Shown piece by piece: positions 1 through 6,588 of a DNA stretch of 11,885 bases. The DNA is taken from contig MU647610.1 in the NCBI GenBank assembly GCA_026770585.1, forward strand, positions 1 through 11,885, read 5' to 3'. Made by a program: the position numbers and the translations under genes. Below the pieces are notes generated by a model that saw only the letters and a list, made by a program, of their open reading frames with translations, did not search any database and was not told where the DNA came from. Each line of letters opens with the position of its first letter. The first letter of the stretch is position 1. The stretch is from Baffinella frigidus. Its lineage: Eukaryota; Cryptophyceae; Cryptomonadales; Baffinellaceae.

Positions 1-40
<40 letters not shown>

Positions 41-54
41 AGAGAGAGAGAGAG
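1..54. repeat. (AT)n then (AG)n microsatellite
   Basis: Eighteen AT dinucleotides (1-36), a short GTAT link, then seven AG dinucleotides (41-54). This is simple sequence repeat with no coding content. It is cut by the window edge, so its full length is unknown. Confidence 0.97.
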
Positions 55-138
55 CAATCAGGCCAGGAAGCGCCAGGTTGATGATCAGCGTCGAGAGCCC
101 CAGGCAGTTTAACCACAGGGTCTAGGGGTTGACACAAA

Positions 139-154
139 CCAAGCGGCCGCTTGG
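139..154. repeat. 16-bp perfect palindrome
   Basis: CCAAGCGGCCGCTTGG is a perfect 16-bp palindrome containing the 8-bp site GCGGCCGC. It lies just upstream of the first copy of the ACTCACTGTACG repeat. Its function is unknown; it may be the end or centre of an old fold-back element. Confidence 0.8.
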
Positions 155-155
155 T

Positions 156-368
156 ACAACTCACTGTACGCAATCTTACTAGTAGCGCACGCGAAGTAAG
201 CGTACGTACTCACTGTACGTACTCTTACTTACTAGCAGCAAGCCTCTGGGAGGCGACACGCGAGAGCAGAAAGATGCTCTAGAGAGTCACCTACCCAGAG
301 TCATATATCACCGAGTATACAACGTATACGAAGAACAACTCACTGTACGTACGCTTACTAGTAGTAGG
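156..368. repeat. three copies of a ~30-bp ACTCACTGTACG repeat
   Basis: A motif ACTCACTGTACG followed by a CTTACTAGTAG-like end occurs at about 156-185, 207-236 and 334-368. The copies are separated by unrelated sequence (237-333, where I see nothing recognisable). The second copy is embedded in a near-perfect hairpin at 195-229. This looks like a degraded local repeat family. Confidence 0.75.
195..229. repeat. hairpin with 15-bp arms and 5-nt loop
   Basis: AGTAAGCGTACGTAC (195-209) pairs with 215-229 at 14 of 15 positions around the loop TCACT. The arms are rich in GTACGTAC. It could extrude as a cruciform. I see no flanking target duplication. Confidence 0.8.
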
Positions 369-385
369 CGTACGCGCCCTCCAGT

Positions 386-477
386 TGGGCGCTTTGTCTC
401 TTCCCTTGTGTATCTCCCTCAAAGCTAGAAACGAGTGATCTGGGCACTTTGTCTCTTCCCTTGTGTATTTCCCTCAA
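386..477. repeat. pair of 37-bp direct repeats
   Basis: 386-422 and 441-477 are direct copies (TGGGC, then CTTTGTCTCTTCCCTTGTG, then TAT.TCCCTCAA) differing at about two bases, with 18 bp between them. The 55-bp step suggests a small tandem duplication. The second copy runs into the GAA-bearing duplication that follows. Confidence 0.85.
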
Positions 478-825
478 GGCACGATACTTTTGTTTGACTC
501 ATTTCCACCCGTGAGAGAAATGAACAAGAAGAAGAAGAAGAAAAAGAAGAAGAAGAAGAACTTCTGAAGAAGAAGAGAACCGGGGGGCGCAGCGTAGTAG
601 GCATAGACCCCCTCCCCGGTCGCAAACTCCGCTAGCCTTTTGCCGTGTGCACGCAATACGTTTGCACAACTCATTTCCACCCTAGAGAGACATAAACAAG
701 AAGTAGAAGACGAAGAAGAAGAAGATGGCGAAGGAGAAGAAGACGAAGAGGAGGAAGAAGAAAACACACACCGGGGGGCGCAGCGTAGTAGGCATAGACC
801 CCCTCCTCGGTCACGAACTCCTGCA
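478..825. repeat. tandem duplication of ~170-bp unit with GAA tract
   Basis: Two units, about 478-636 and 648-825, share in order: an ATTTCCACCC block, a short AGAGA-AT(A/G)AACAAGAAG junction, a GAA-rich tract (527-563 and 699-765), then CCGGGGGGCGCAGCGTAGTA and a CATAGACCCCCTCC block. The junction before each tract resembles the one before the GAA tails at 6731 and 10571 (TAATAAAGAAG). The duplicated unit may therefore be an old GAA-tailed retroposon that was later duplicated. The acidic (Glu-rich) and Ser-rich open frames here are only translations of the tract. Confidence 0.75.
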
Positions 826-913
826 GGGTCGCGCCTTTCGCCAGGATGACCCGCGCCCCTTGGCCTGCAGAGTTCAGGGATTGGGATCTAGGTTGGCCAC
901 CGAAAAATGGGAA

Positions 914-1054
914 AAGTTGGCCACGGAAAAATGGGAAAATGGGAAAATTGGAGCCATTTTGTCAACTTTTGAGAATTTCATGGTACTGAATTTCTCAAAA
1001 GTTGACAAAATGACTCCAATTTCTCGATTTTCTATTATTTCCCGTGGCCAACTT
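914..1054. mobile_element. fold-back (MITE-like) element, GTTGGCCACGG ends
   Basis: AAGTTGGCCACGG (914-926) pairs with 1042-1054. Inside it, about 947-977 pairs with about 989-1020 through CCATTTTGTCAACTTTTGAGAA and its complement, around a short loop. The total is about 141 bp with no coding capacity. A second TTGGCCAC(C)GAAAAATGGG just before it (893-915) looks like a local duplication of the left end. It sits between two copies of the GC-rich array repeat. No clear target duplication is visible, so the superfamily cannot be assigned. Confidence 0.8.
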
Positions 1055-1215
1055 CTCTGCACAGCGCTCTAAGCAGGGTCGCGCCTTTCGCCAGGATGAC
1101 CCGCGCCCCCTGGCCTGCAGAGTTCAGGGATTGGGATTTAGGGGGTGGGGGTTGGGAGATTCAGATCACCCGGGACCACCCGCGCCCCTAGGTTCTGGGG
1201 CGATGGATACGATTG

Positions 1216-1303
1216 TGGTACAAATAGTTTAGATGGACTGGTACAAATAGTTTAGATGGACTACAAATCGATTAGATGGACTGGTACACATCGTTTAGAT
1301 GGA
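1216..1303 (+). repeat. ~23-bp minisatellite, four units
   Basis: Units of TGGTACAAATAGTTTAGATGGAC lie at 1216-1238, 1239-1261, 1262-1281 (lacking the first three bases) and 1282-1303. The first two are identical. The fourth carries CGTTTAGATGGA, whose complement (CCATCTAAACG) recurs at about 9921 and 10659, and with one change at about 4060. Confidence 0.9.
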
Positions 1304-1351
1304 GTGTGTCCGTGAAGCCCTTGGTGGCTGCTGAGTGGAGAGAGTCAGAGC

Positions 1352-1352
1352 T

Positions 1353-1383
<31 letters not shown>

Positions 1384-1427
1384 AAAGAGAGAGAGAGGGA
1401 GAGAGAGAGTGTGTGAGTGTGTGAGAG

Positions 1428-1481
<54 letters not shown>

Positions 1482-1514
1482 CGAGTGTGTGAGTGTGTGA
1501 GTGTGTGAGAGAGT
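1352..1514. repeat. mixed (TG)n / (AG)n microsatellite
   Basis: Alternating runs of TG and AG dinucleotides with interruptions. The minus-strand open frame rich in SLSLSHTHT is a translation of this tract and is not a gene. Confidence 0.95.
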
Positions 1515-1705
1515 GGTCCTGCAGGGTCGCGCCTTTCGACAGGATGACCCGCGCCCCCTGGCCTGCAGGGTGTGGGGTCTGGGGTTTAGGGATTGGGAGT
1601 TGGGGAATTCAGAATCACCCCGGATCACCTGCGCGCCCCAAATCCACTTTTGACATCTCTCAAGGGACCCCCCTGGAATTCTTAAGTCAACCACGACAGA
1701 TCTGT

Positions 1706-1744
1706 CGGGGATAAGGCGTCGGTTTCGGATAAGGCGTCGGTTTC
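1706..1744 (+). repeat. 18-bp tandem duplication
   Basis: GGATAAGGCGTCGGTTTC occurs twice head to tail (from about 1709 and 1727). It lies between array units three and four. Confidence 0.8.
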
Positions 1745-1883
1745 CCTCGATCATTCTGGCGTGGCAGGGTCGCGCCTTTCGCCAGAATCACCCGCGCCCC
1801 CTAACCTACGGGGTTTGGGGTTTGAGGTTTAGGGGTTGGGGGTTGGGGGATTCAGAATCACCCAGGACCACCCACGCTCCCCT

Positions 1884-2023
1884 TCCGCTGTCGAGCCAAC
1901 TCGGCACATATAAGACAGTCAGGACCGGGATTCCGGTCCTGGCTTTTCATTTTAAAAGTCCATTTCCTTCAGGATTCAGGTCAAAGTTTTTAAAATTATG
2001 TCCCGTCCTCGCTCGGTAGCGGA
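1884..2023. mobile_element. fold-back element, TCCGCTGTCGAGC ends (diverged family member)
   Basis: The left end TCCGCTGTCGAGCCAACTCG pairs imperfectly with the right end CTCGCTCGGTAGCGGA (2008-2023), giving about 140 bp. An internal palindrome GGACCGGGATTCCGGTCC followed by TGGCTTTTCATTT parallels the GGTCGATTTTCGACC-TTGGCTTTTGATTT core of the elements at 4040-4176 and 10631-10771, so I group the three. Just beyond the right end is GCGGTTCAACCCCCGC, which looks like a weak tRNA T-arm / B-box. No tRNA can be folded there. Confidence 0.65.
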
Positions 2024-2182
2024 CGTGTGCGGTTCAACCCCCGCCCTAATCCGGTGACATGATTAATTTGAAAGAAAAGAAATCCCTGTTTGTTCATAGG
2101 AGTTGGACCAAGGTTAATTAGGGCCCTACGTAAATTTAATTAGGGCCAGAATCTGGCGTGGCAGGGTCGCGTCTTTGGCCAG
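2024..2182. other. non-coding spacer with repeated TTAATTAGGGCC
   Basis: No open frame or RNA is supported. TTAATTAGGGCC occurs at 2114-2125 and again at 2136-2147. The right side runs into the fifth GC-rich array unit. Confidence 0.6.
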
Positions 2183-2186
2183 AATC

Positions 2187-2327
2187 TCATCTCGGACCAT
2201 ACCAGAATCTGTCCTGATGAAAAGGCGTAAGATAGCATCGTTTGATGCCTAAAAAAGCATATACACCCTTACCTTCCGCGTGGGGAGCCTAAGATAGCGG
2301 GACAGATTCTGGCTTGGTCCGAAATTA
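2187..2327. mobile_element. 141-bp MITE-like element, copy A
   Basis: The terminal inverted repeats begin TCATCTCGGACC and end GGTCCGAAATTA. The inner arms ACCAGAATCTGTCC and GGACAGATTCTGG extend the stem to about 30 bp. AATC flanks it on both sides (2183-2186 and 2328-2331), a 4-bp target duplication. Removing the element restores the GCCAGAATCACCCGCGCC of the array repeat, confirming the boundaries. An identical-length relative lies at 9541-9681. No enzyme is encoded. A 4-bp duplication occurs in Sola, Chapaev, Ginger and some Academ transposons; I cannot choose among them. Confidence 0.88.
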
Positions 2328-2362
2328 AATCACCCGCGCCTCTTCACCTGCGGGGTGTGGAA

Positions 2363-2494
2363 TTTGGGGTCTAGGGATTGGGGTTTAGGGTTTGGGGTTT
2401 GGGGGTTGGGGTTTATGTTTGGGGTTTGGGGGTTTAGGTTTAGGTTTTGGGTTTAGGGTTTAGGGTTTTGGGGGTTGGGGTTTGGATTTTGGGT
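2363..2494 (+). repeat. degenerate TTTAGGG / TTTGGGG telomere-like block
   Basis: Runs of GGGTTTAGGG, GGGTTTGGGG and GGGGTTGGGG on the + strand. The units vary from 6 to 9 bp, so this is a decayed interstitial block and not an active telomere. Shorter pieces of the same kind close the array units near 1134, 1567 and 1810. Confidence 0.9.
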
Positions 2495-2546
2495 GTCCGA
2501 ATTTGATGACGAGATTCAAGCAGCAACACTGCTGCATGGGTGCATT

Positions 2547-2686
2547 TTATCCTGGGAAACCTATGTTTCTTTCATTTGATGGCAATGAAAATCACTACAC
2601 CATTCGTTCTTACTAGTAATATTAAACAAATTGTGTAGTAATTTTCATTGCTATCAAATGAAAGAAAAATAGGTTTCCCCGGATAA
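2547..2686. mobile_element. 140-bp fold-back element, TTATCC..GGATAA ends
   Basis: Arms of about 52 bp (TTATCCTGGGAAACCTATG.. and ..ATAGGTTTCCCCGGATAA) enclose a central loop with TACTAGTAATATTAAAC. The inner arm CAATGAAAATCACTACAC is shared with the element at 5853-5987 (CAATGAAAATTACTACAC), so the two belong to one family. I see no clear target duplication; the flanks may have decayed. Confidence 0.87.
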
Positions 2687-2704
2687 GAGCGAGAGCGGCG
2701 GGTA

Positions 2705-2775
2705 GGCCCTAGGGCTCCGCTGAAAGTGGACGCTGGAAGTTGACGATGAAAGTCAACACTGCAAAAGTTGACGGG
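2705..2775 (+). repeat. 71-bp repeat with GAAAGTTGAC units, copy A
   Basis: It starts GGCCCTAGGGCTCCGCTGAA and contains four GAAAGTTGAC-like units spaced 13-15 bp. A second 71-bp copy is at 3381-3451. In this copy the third unit reads AGTCAAC where the other reads AGTTGAC. Confidence 0.88.
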
Positions 2776-3380
2776 ACCACACGAGGCTATCTATGCGAAC
2801 AGATTCCTAAGTCACTTATCGGATCATGGCCCGGGAAACACGCCAAAAGTCAGCAATTGCAGCCATTGCCACACGCTTTCCGTGTAGCTTTCCCCACAAA
2901 CCCCTGAAATGTCCTTTTATTCTGTTGGCCTGTATCCTCCTGCAGGTCTAATAGCATTATAATCACTTTAGAACATCTTTTTTGGCCTGTAGTAAAGATG
3001 TCACGATTTTATCGCAGCTCGATTTTTTTTAGCAGAATCTGGAGCTGACGGCCAAATCTCGAGGATCTGCGCTTTCAGATTTGAAAAAGGATGAAATTTA
3101 GGGGTGAAAGCAGAATTCCCGAAATATAGATGGACACTTTATTTTTCAGACCTGCAAGAGGATAGCCTTGTGAGGTACACCCCATTTCGACTCCTGGCTC
3201 GTACGCGGTCGTGCCTGCACAAAACAAATCTGGGATCGACCCTACACACAACACCCAAGACCGCACGCCCTAACCCCCAACCCGCCGATGTAAACCAAAT
3301 CAAACCAAACCGAAGGGGGGAAGGCTCACAACCTGGAGGGCTGACCCGGCGCCCGAAAATCCCTTCGTAGCCCGCTGTGT
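2776..3380. other. 605 bp without a supported gene
   Basis: Largely single-copy within this window. A GCCCGGGAAACACGCCAAAAGT segment (2829-2850) recurs at 7837-7858. Two short open frames overlap on opposite strands around 3075-3370; neither shows a recognisable domain or a clear coding bias, and I treat them as chance. The right end (3355-3382) shares AAATCCCTTCG..GCCGCTGTGTGG-type sequence with 4503-4527. Confidence 0.55.
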
Positions 3381-3451
3381 GGCCCTAGGGCTCCGCTGAA
3401 AGTTGACGATGGAAGTTGACGATGAAAGTTGACACTGGAAAAGTTGACGGG
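3381..3451 (+). repeat. 71-bp repeat with GAAAGTTGAC units, copy B
   Basis: Direct copy of 2705-2775 with a few substitutions. The units GAAAGTTGACGATG, GAAGTTGACGATG, AAAGTTGACACTGG and AAAAGTTGACGGG make a short minisatellite. Confidence 0.88.
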
Positions 3452-3513
3452 GAGGGGGGGCTCGTAACCTGGCAGGTTGACGGGCAGGAAGAGGTCGTGC
3501 GCCTCCCGCGTCT

Positions 3514-3577
3514 GGTTGTTCGCCCTGCGCATCATCCTAAAGTCAATTCTGGTGACTTGTGACGTCAATCATCTTAA
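3514..3577 (+). repeat. ~64-bp direct repeat, copy A (copy B 3939-4003)
   Basis: GGTTGTTCGCCCTGCGCATC, then ATCCTAAAGTCAATTCTGGTGAC and TTGTGAC(G/A)TCAATCAT, recurs at 3939-4003 with about three differences. Copy A leads into the minisatellite at 3535-3713; copy B keeps only the first one or two minisatellite units. Confidence 0.88.
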
Positions 3578-3713
3578 GTCAATTCTGGTAACCTGAAGTC
3601 AATTATGGTGACCTAAAAGTCAATTCTGGTGACCCAAGGTCAATTCTGGTGACCTCGAGTCGATTCTGGTGACCTAAAGTCAATTCTGGTGACCTAAAGT
3701 CGATTCTGGTGAC
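3535..3713 (+). repeat. minisatellite of ~19-22 bp, unit CTAAAGTCAATTCTGGTGAC
   Basis: About eight units of (C)CTAAAGTCAATTCTGGTGA(C) with small changes (CGATT, AATTA, GGTAAC) and slightly variable length. Each unit begins with GTCA and ends with TGAC, so every unit is itself a weak inverted repeat. The units are contiguous with no unique spacers, so this is not a CRISPR array. Confidence 0.92.
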
Positions 3714-3938
3714 GTACACACGTCAGGTGCAAACAAGGCGCGGTCGAGCCACGATCGAGAGCGACACACTCCAAACCTTAAACCCTACACCGCGATCTTC
3801 GAAGGGATTTTTGAAAAACCTCTAAGCGATAAAACCTAGGAACCTACGGTAGGAAACCCGTAGGGTCATAGGGGGGTTTCCTACGGATAAGGTGACGGAA
3901 AGGTGGCCCGATTTTCATCCTGAACCCCCCCACGTCAG
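3714..3938. repeat. repeat with CCTACGGTAGG palindrome, copy 1, and hairpin
   Basis: About 3798-3876 (TTCGAAGGGATTTTTGAAAA, CCTCTAAGCGATAAAACCTAGG, CCTACGGTAGGAAACCCGTAGG) recurs at 4815-4887 and, inverted, at about 4458-4515. Within it, GGTAGGAAACCC (3848-3859) pairs with GGGTTTCCTACC-like 3874-3885. The flanks 3714-3797 and 3890-3938 show no gene. Confidence 0.8.
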
Positions 3939-4039
3939 GTTGTTCGCTCTGCGCATCATCCTAAAGTCAATTCTGGTGACTTGTGACATCAATCATCCTA
4001 AAGTCAATCCGGCACACCCCCACGGGGGCTTGGTTCAAG

Positions 4040-4176
4040 TCCGAGCGAGAAGGGAACAGTCCATCCAAACGTAATCCATAGGCCCTACCGTAGGGACACA
4101 GGGGGGTCCTACGGAAAATCCAAGGTCGATTTCCGACCTTGGCTTTTGATTTCGTGCCAAACTCGCTCGACAGCGG
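4040..4176. mobile_element. fold-back element of the CGAGCGAG family, flanked by 21-bp direct repeats
   Basis: It shares GAGCGAGAAGGGAACAGTCC, GTAATCCATAGGCCCTAC, the palindrome CCAAGGTCG-ATTT-CGACCTTGG and a right end CTCGCTCGACAGCGG with 10631-10771. Its left end lacks the GCCGCTG seen there. Segments 4019-4039 and 4177-4197 (CCCACGGGGGCTTGGT..AAG) flank it directly, 19 of 21 bases alike. The left flank includes GGTTCAAGTCC, a perfect match to the tRNA B-box consensus, with a possible 5-bp T-stem. No full tRNA folds. Confidence 0.82.
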
Positions 4177-4203
4177 CCCACGGGGGCTTGGTGTAAGCAG
4201 CGC

Positions 4204-4327
4204 CTACAGGAGTACCTCGCTCAAAAGAAAGCGCCCCCCCCCATAGGACCACCATAGGGCCCTACGCATAGGCCTACTGGAGGGTCCTACGAGGAGGCGC
4301 TTTCTTATGAGCGAGGTACCCCTGTAG
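4204..4327. mobile_element. 124-bp fold-back element with 32-bp arms
   Basis: CTACAGGAGTACCTCGCTCA.. (4204-4235) pairs with ..GAGCGAGGTACCCCTGTAG (4296-4327) with only a few mismatches. The loop carries CCATAGGGCCCTACGCATAGG, and its 42-bp part 4246-4287 is an inverted copy of 10211-10252 (39 of 42). No target duplication is evident. Confidence 0.85.
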
Positions 4328-4578
4328 AGACATTGCGCACTCTAAACATGTTTACGAAGAGGGTGACAGGAGTGCTCCTAAGAGACACATCAGCGTCCGA
4401 GGCCATGCAATTTCAACCGCCTTTTATGCCATCTTAACGGTGGGTTTTATCAGGTGTTGCCTACCGTAGGGTCCTGGGTCTTATCGCTTAGGGGTTATTC
4501 GAAATCCCTTCGAAGTCCGCTGTGTGGGTGATCAAATTCGGATTTGATCAAATTCAGGGTTTGATTTGATTTGATTTG
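4328..4578. repeat. spacer with inverted copy of the CCTACGGTAGG repeat and GATTTGATTT run
   Basis: 4458-4515 is the reverse complement of the repeat at 3798 and 4815 (CCTACCGTAGGGTCC, CTTATCGCTTAGG, ATCCCTTCGAAG). It is followed by a simple GATTTGATTT tract (about 4529-4577) that resembles 9805-9836. No gene is seen. Confidence 0.75.
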
Positions 4579-4640
4579 GTGTGGACAGAGCTGGACCTCT
4601 GGAGGAAGGCATTCGGGACATGCTCCGCGTCTGCCTCCTC
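4579..4640 (+). repeat. outlying copy of the tandem-array head sequence
   Basis: GTGTGGAC..CTGGACCTCTGGAGGAA(G/A)GC..GGGAC(A/G)TGCTCCGCGT matches 5000-5045, the head of the array that follows. Near 4765-4800 GTCTCCTGCGGGAAGT also matches the array core. The overlapping short plus-strand frames (4571-4885) have no recognisable protein content. Confidence 0.75.
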
Positions 4641-4814
4641 CCACGCCAGAGTCTTCGAAGGAATTGCCAAAAGTCAATTTTCCCTCAAGGGCAATGGTTT
4701 TCAAAAGTCAATACCGTACCCACATACGGTTTAAAATATTTTTCCCCTTCCTCCAGTCTGGCGTGGTGTGTCTCCTGCGGGAAGTTCCTAGCTCTGCCCA
4801 CACAACGCACTCCC

Positions 4815-4945
4815 AAGGGATTTTTGAAAAACCTCTCAGCGATAAAAACCTAGGACCCTACGGTAGGAAACCCGTAGGGTCATAGGGCCTCCTACCGTAG
4901 GCCGAGGGATCCTAGGACCAAAAAGTCTCGGCCTACGGTAGGAGG
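4815..4945. repeat. repeat copy 3 plus 19-bp perfect-arm hairpin
   Basis: 4815-4887 repeats 3800-3876. Immediately after, CCTCCTACCGTAGGCCGAG (4888-4906) and its perfect complement (4927-4945) form a 19-bp stem around a 20-nt loop containing GGATCCTAGGACC. Three copies of the palindrome CCTAC(C/G)GTAGG fall at 4857, 4891 and 4932. Confidence 0.88.
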
Positions 4946-5100
4946 TCCTAGGCAATGCCGTAGGCCTAACTACCCCATTTTCAGGCCGTTACCCTATTAG
5001 TGTGGACCTCTGGAGGAAAGCGTTTGGGACGTGCTCCGCGTCTGCCTCCTCTGTCTCTTGCGGAAAGTCGCAGTCGATCCGCCGCCCTGCATTAGTGTGT

Positions 5101-5465
5101 AAGGTTTATATTATATATTACTTAGTAATATATATATTATATTATTTATATACATTATTATATTATTTAGTTCTATATATATTATTGTTTGCATTATATG
5201 CATTATTTAGTTTATAGTTTTTATTATATGTTATTGAGTATTGAGGGTTTAGGGTAGAGCGTGATCCTCCTCTGTCTCTTGCGGGAAGTCGCAGTCGATC
5301 CGCCGTCCTGCATCAGGGTGTACGGTCTATTGTTCAGTGTGTATTATATACATTATCTATTATATATTATTCAGTATTTAGAGATTATTTATTATATGTT
5401 ATTTAGTATTTATTATATGTTATTTAGTATTTAGGGTATATGTATTATTTAGTATTGAGGGTTCA
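5101..5465. repeat. AT-rich filler of TTATTTAGTATTTA type
   Basis: 5101-5230 and 5326-5465 are TATTATAT- and TTATTTAG-rich. They include a palindrome ATATATTACT-T-AGTAATATAT (5113-5133). The recurrent TTTAG and a transition to TTTAGGG at 5245 suggest the filler may be mutated telomere-like DNA, but this is inference. Confidence 0.75.
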
Positions 5466-5527
5466 GGGTAGATCGTCTGCCTCTTCTGTCTCTTGCGGGA
5501 AGTCGCAGTCGATCCACCGCCCTGCGT

Positions 5528-5818
5528 CAGGGTGTAAGGGTTGGGGGTTTAGGGTTTAGGGTGCAGGGTTTAGGGTGTAGGGTTTATTGTTCATTATGTA
5601 GGGTTTAGGGTTTACGGTGTAGGGTTTAGGGTTTAGGGTGTAGGGTGTAGAGATTAGGGTGTAGTGTTTAGGGTGTAGTGTTTAGGGTGTAGGGTTTAGG
5701 GTTTAGGGTTGAGGTGTAGGGTTTAGGGTGTAGGGTGTAGGGTTTAGGGTTTAGGGTTTAGGGTTGAGGGTTGAGGGTTGAGGGTTGATGGTTGAGGATG
5801 TGTTGTTTATGGTGTAGT
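5528..5818 (+). repeat. interstitial TTTAGGG / TGTAGGG telomere-like block
   Basis: About forty units of mostly 7 bp: GGGTTTA, GGGTGTA, and near the end GGGTTGA. The G-rich strand is +. It lies between the third and fourth cores of the tandem array. Confidence 0.95.
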
Positions 5819-5852
5819 GTGCTCTGTCTCCTGCGGGAAGGCGCAGGCGATC

Positions 5853-5987
5853 TCAAAGGGAAACGGTGTTGAAACATTGGATTCAATGAAAATTACTACA
5901 CAAAGGCTTTACTATTACTAGTAAAACTCATTGTGTGTAGTAAATTTCATTGCCAGAAAGTTTTAAATTGAAACCGTTTTCCTATGA
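5853..5987. mobile_element. 135-bp MITE-like element with GATC duplication
   Basis: The ends TCAAAGGGAAACGG and CCGTTTTCCTATGA are inverted repeats. The inner arms (CAATGAAAATTACTACACA and TGTGTAGTAAATTTCATTG) form a long fold-back around TTACTATTACTAGTAA. GATC occurs at 5849-5852 and 5988-5991. Removing the element and one GATC rejoins the array core GCGATCCGCCCTG seen in other units. It is non-autonomous and related to 2547-2686 by its inner arm. The first bases TCA.. and the 4-bp duplication recall the 141- and 160-bp families. Confidence 0.93.
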
Positions 5988-6000
5988 GATCCGCCCTGTG

Positions 6001-6367
6001 TCAGGGTGTAAGGTTTGGGGTTTAGGGTTTAGGATGGGTTGTTAATTGTGTAGTGTGTATTGTGTATTGATCCGCCGCCCTGCATCAGGGTTTGAGGGTT
6101 AGGGTTTAGGGTTGAGGGTGTGTTGTTTGTATATTTCTACTGTAGCCCCTCCTCTGTCGCCTGCGGGAAGGCGCAGACGATCCGCCGCCCTGCTTCTGGG
6201 TGTAAGGGTTGCGGTTTAGGGTTCAGGGTTTAGGATGGGTTGTTTAGTGTGTATTGTGTATTGTGTATTGTCTAGGGTTTATTTTTCATTTTTTTATTTT
6301 TTTATTTTTTAGGGTTCAGGGTTTAGGGTTTAGGGTTCAGGGTTTAGGGTTTAGGGTTGAGGGTAGA
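6001..6367 (+). repeat. telomere-like filler of the last array units
   Basis: 6001-6058, 6083-6135 and 6205-6367 consist of TTTAGGG, TTCAGGG, TTGAGGG and TGTATTG variants plus a T-rich stretch (6282-6311). The orientation is G-rich on +. Confidence 0.9.
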
Positions 6368-6588
6368 GACAGTTGACTGAAATTCGCAGGTCGGAGTTGT
6401 GCTACGCGGAAAATGACTTAAAGCGATTTGTCAACTGTGGGACTACGCAGAACGGCTGTCTAGAATTTGGGATTTTCGGTCAGTTCACAATTCTTCCCCA
6501 CAAATTGGCCACTTTTGGAGAAAAATCGATTTTTTCTCGGGTAAAATGACTTTTGACGAGATAGCCATTTGAGTACCGACAAGGTGTC
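6368..6588. other. 221 bp without a supported gene
   Basis: It begins CAGTTGACTGAAATTCGCAG, a form of the GTTGACT(A/G)AACCT sequence that recurs at 7536 and 9487. The minus-strand open frame at 6460-6642 runs into the retroposon and shows nothing recognisable. The right end is the upstream target copy of that insertion. Confidence 0.5.

Larger units (their letters stand above)
826..2360 (+). repeat. interrupted array of GC-rich subtelomere-like repeat (five copies)
   Basis: The core AGGGTCGCGCCTTTCGCCAG, followed by (G/A)AT(G/C)ACCCGCGCCCCCTGGCCTGCAGGG and a short TTTAGGG-like tail, occurs from about 826, 1075, 1519, 1760 and 2158. The units are separated by a hairpin element (914-1054), a minisatellite and microsatellite (1216-1514), a fold-back element (1884-2023) and short unique DNA. 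The fifth unit is split by the 141-bp element at 2187-2327 and resumes at about 2332 with ACCCGCGCC. In the fourth unit the first bases form an inverted repeat ATTCTGGCG / CGCCAGAAT (1754-1788). Each copy ends in G-rich sequence, which ties this family to telomere-like DNA. Confidence 0.85.
5000..6208 (+). repeat. tandem array, unit CTGTCTCTTGCGGGAAGTCG + GATCCGCCGCCCTGC
   Basis: The core (CTCCTCTGTCTC(T/C)TGCGGGAAG, then TCGCAGTCGATCCGCCGCCCTGCATCAGGGTGTAAGG) occurs at about 5046, 5268, 5481, 5822 (split by the element at 5853-5987), 6059 (right half only) and 6148. The first two steps are about 215-222 bp. Filler between the cores is AT-rich in the first two units and telomere-like in the later ones. 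No open frame survives across units. Confidence 0.9.

Noticed and set aside
474-849. Ser-rich (minus) and Glu-rich (plus) open frames
   Set aside because: They are translations of the GAA/TTC tracts in a duplicated repeat unit, with no domain outside the low-complexity run.
1272-1754. 160-codon minus-strand open frame, the longest in the window
   Set aside because: Most of it is SLSLSHTHT from the (TG)/(AG) microsatellite and the rest is GC-rich array repeat.
3104-3568. Overlapping 80-90 codon frames on both strands
   Set aside because: They overlap each other and repeated DNA (3381-3451, 3514-3577); no recognisable protein.
3535-3713. Possible CRISPR array
   Set aside because: Units are contiguous, with no unique spacers, and the setting is eukaryotic; it is a minisatellite.
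4019-4060. tRNA gene ending in the GGTTCAAGTCC arm
   Set aside because: The T-arm folds, but no matching acceptor, D-arm or anticodon arm exists upstream.
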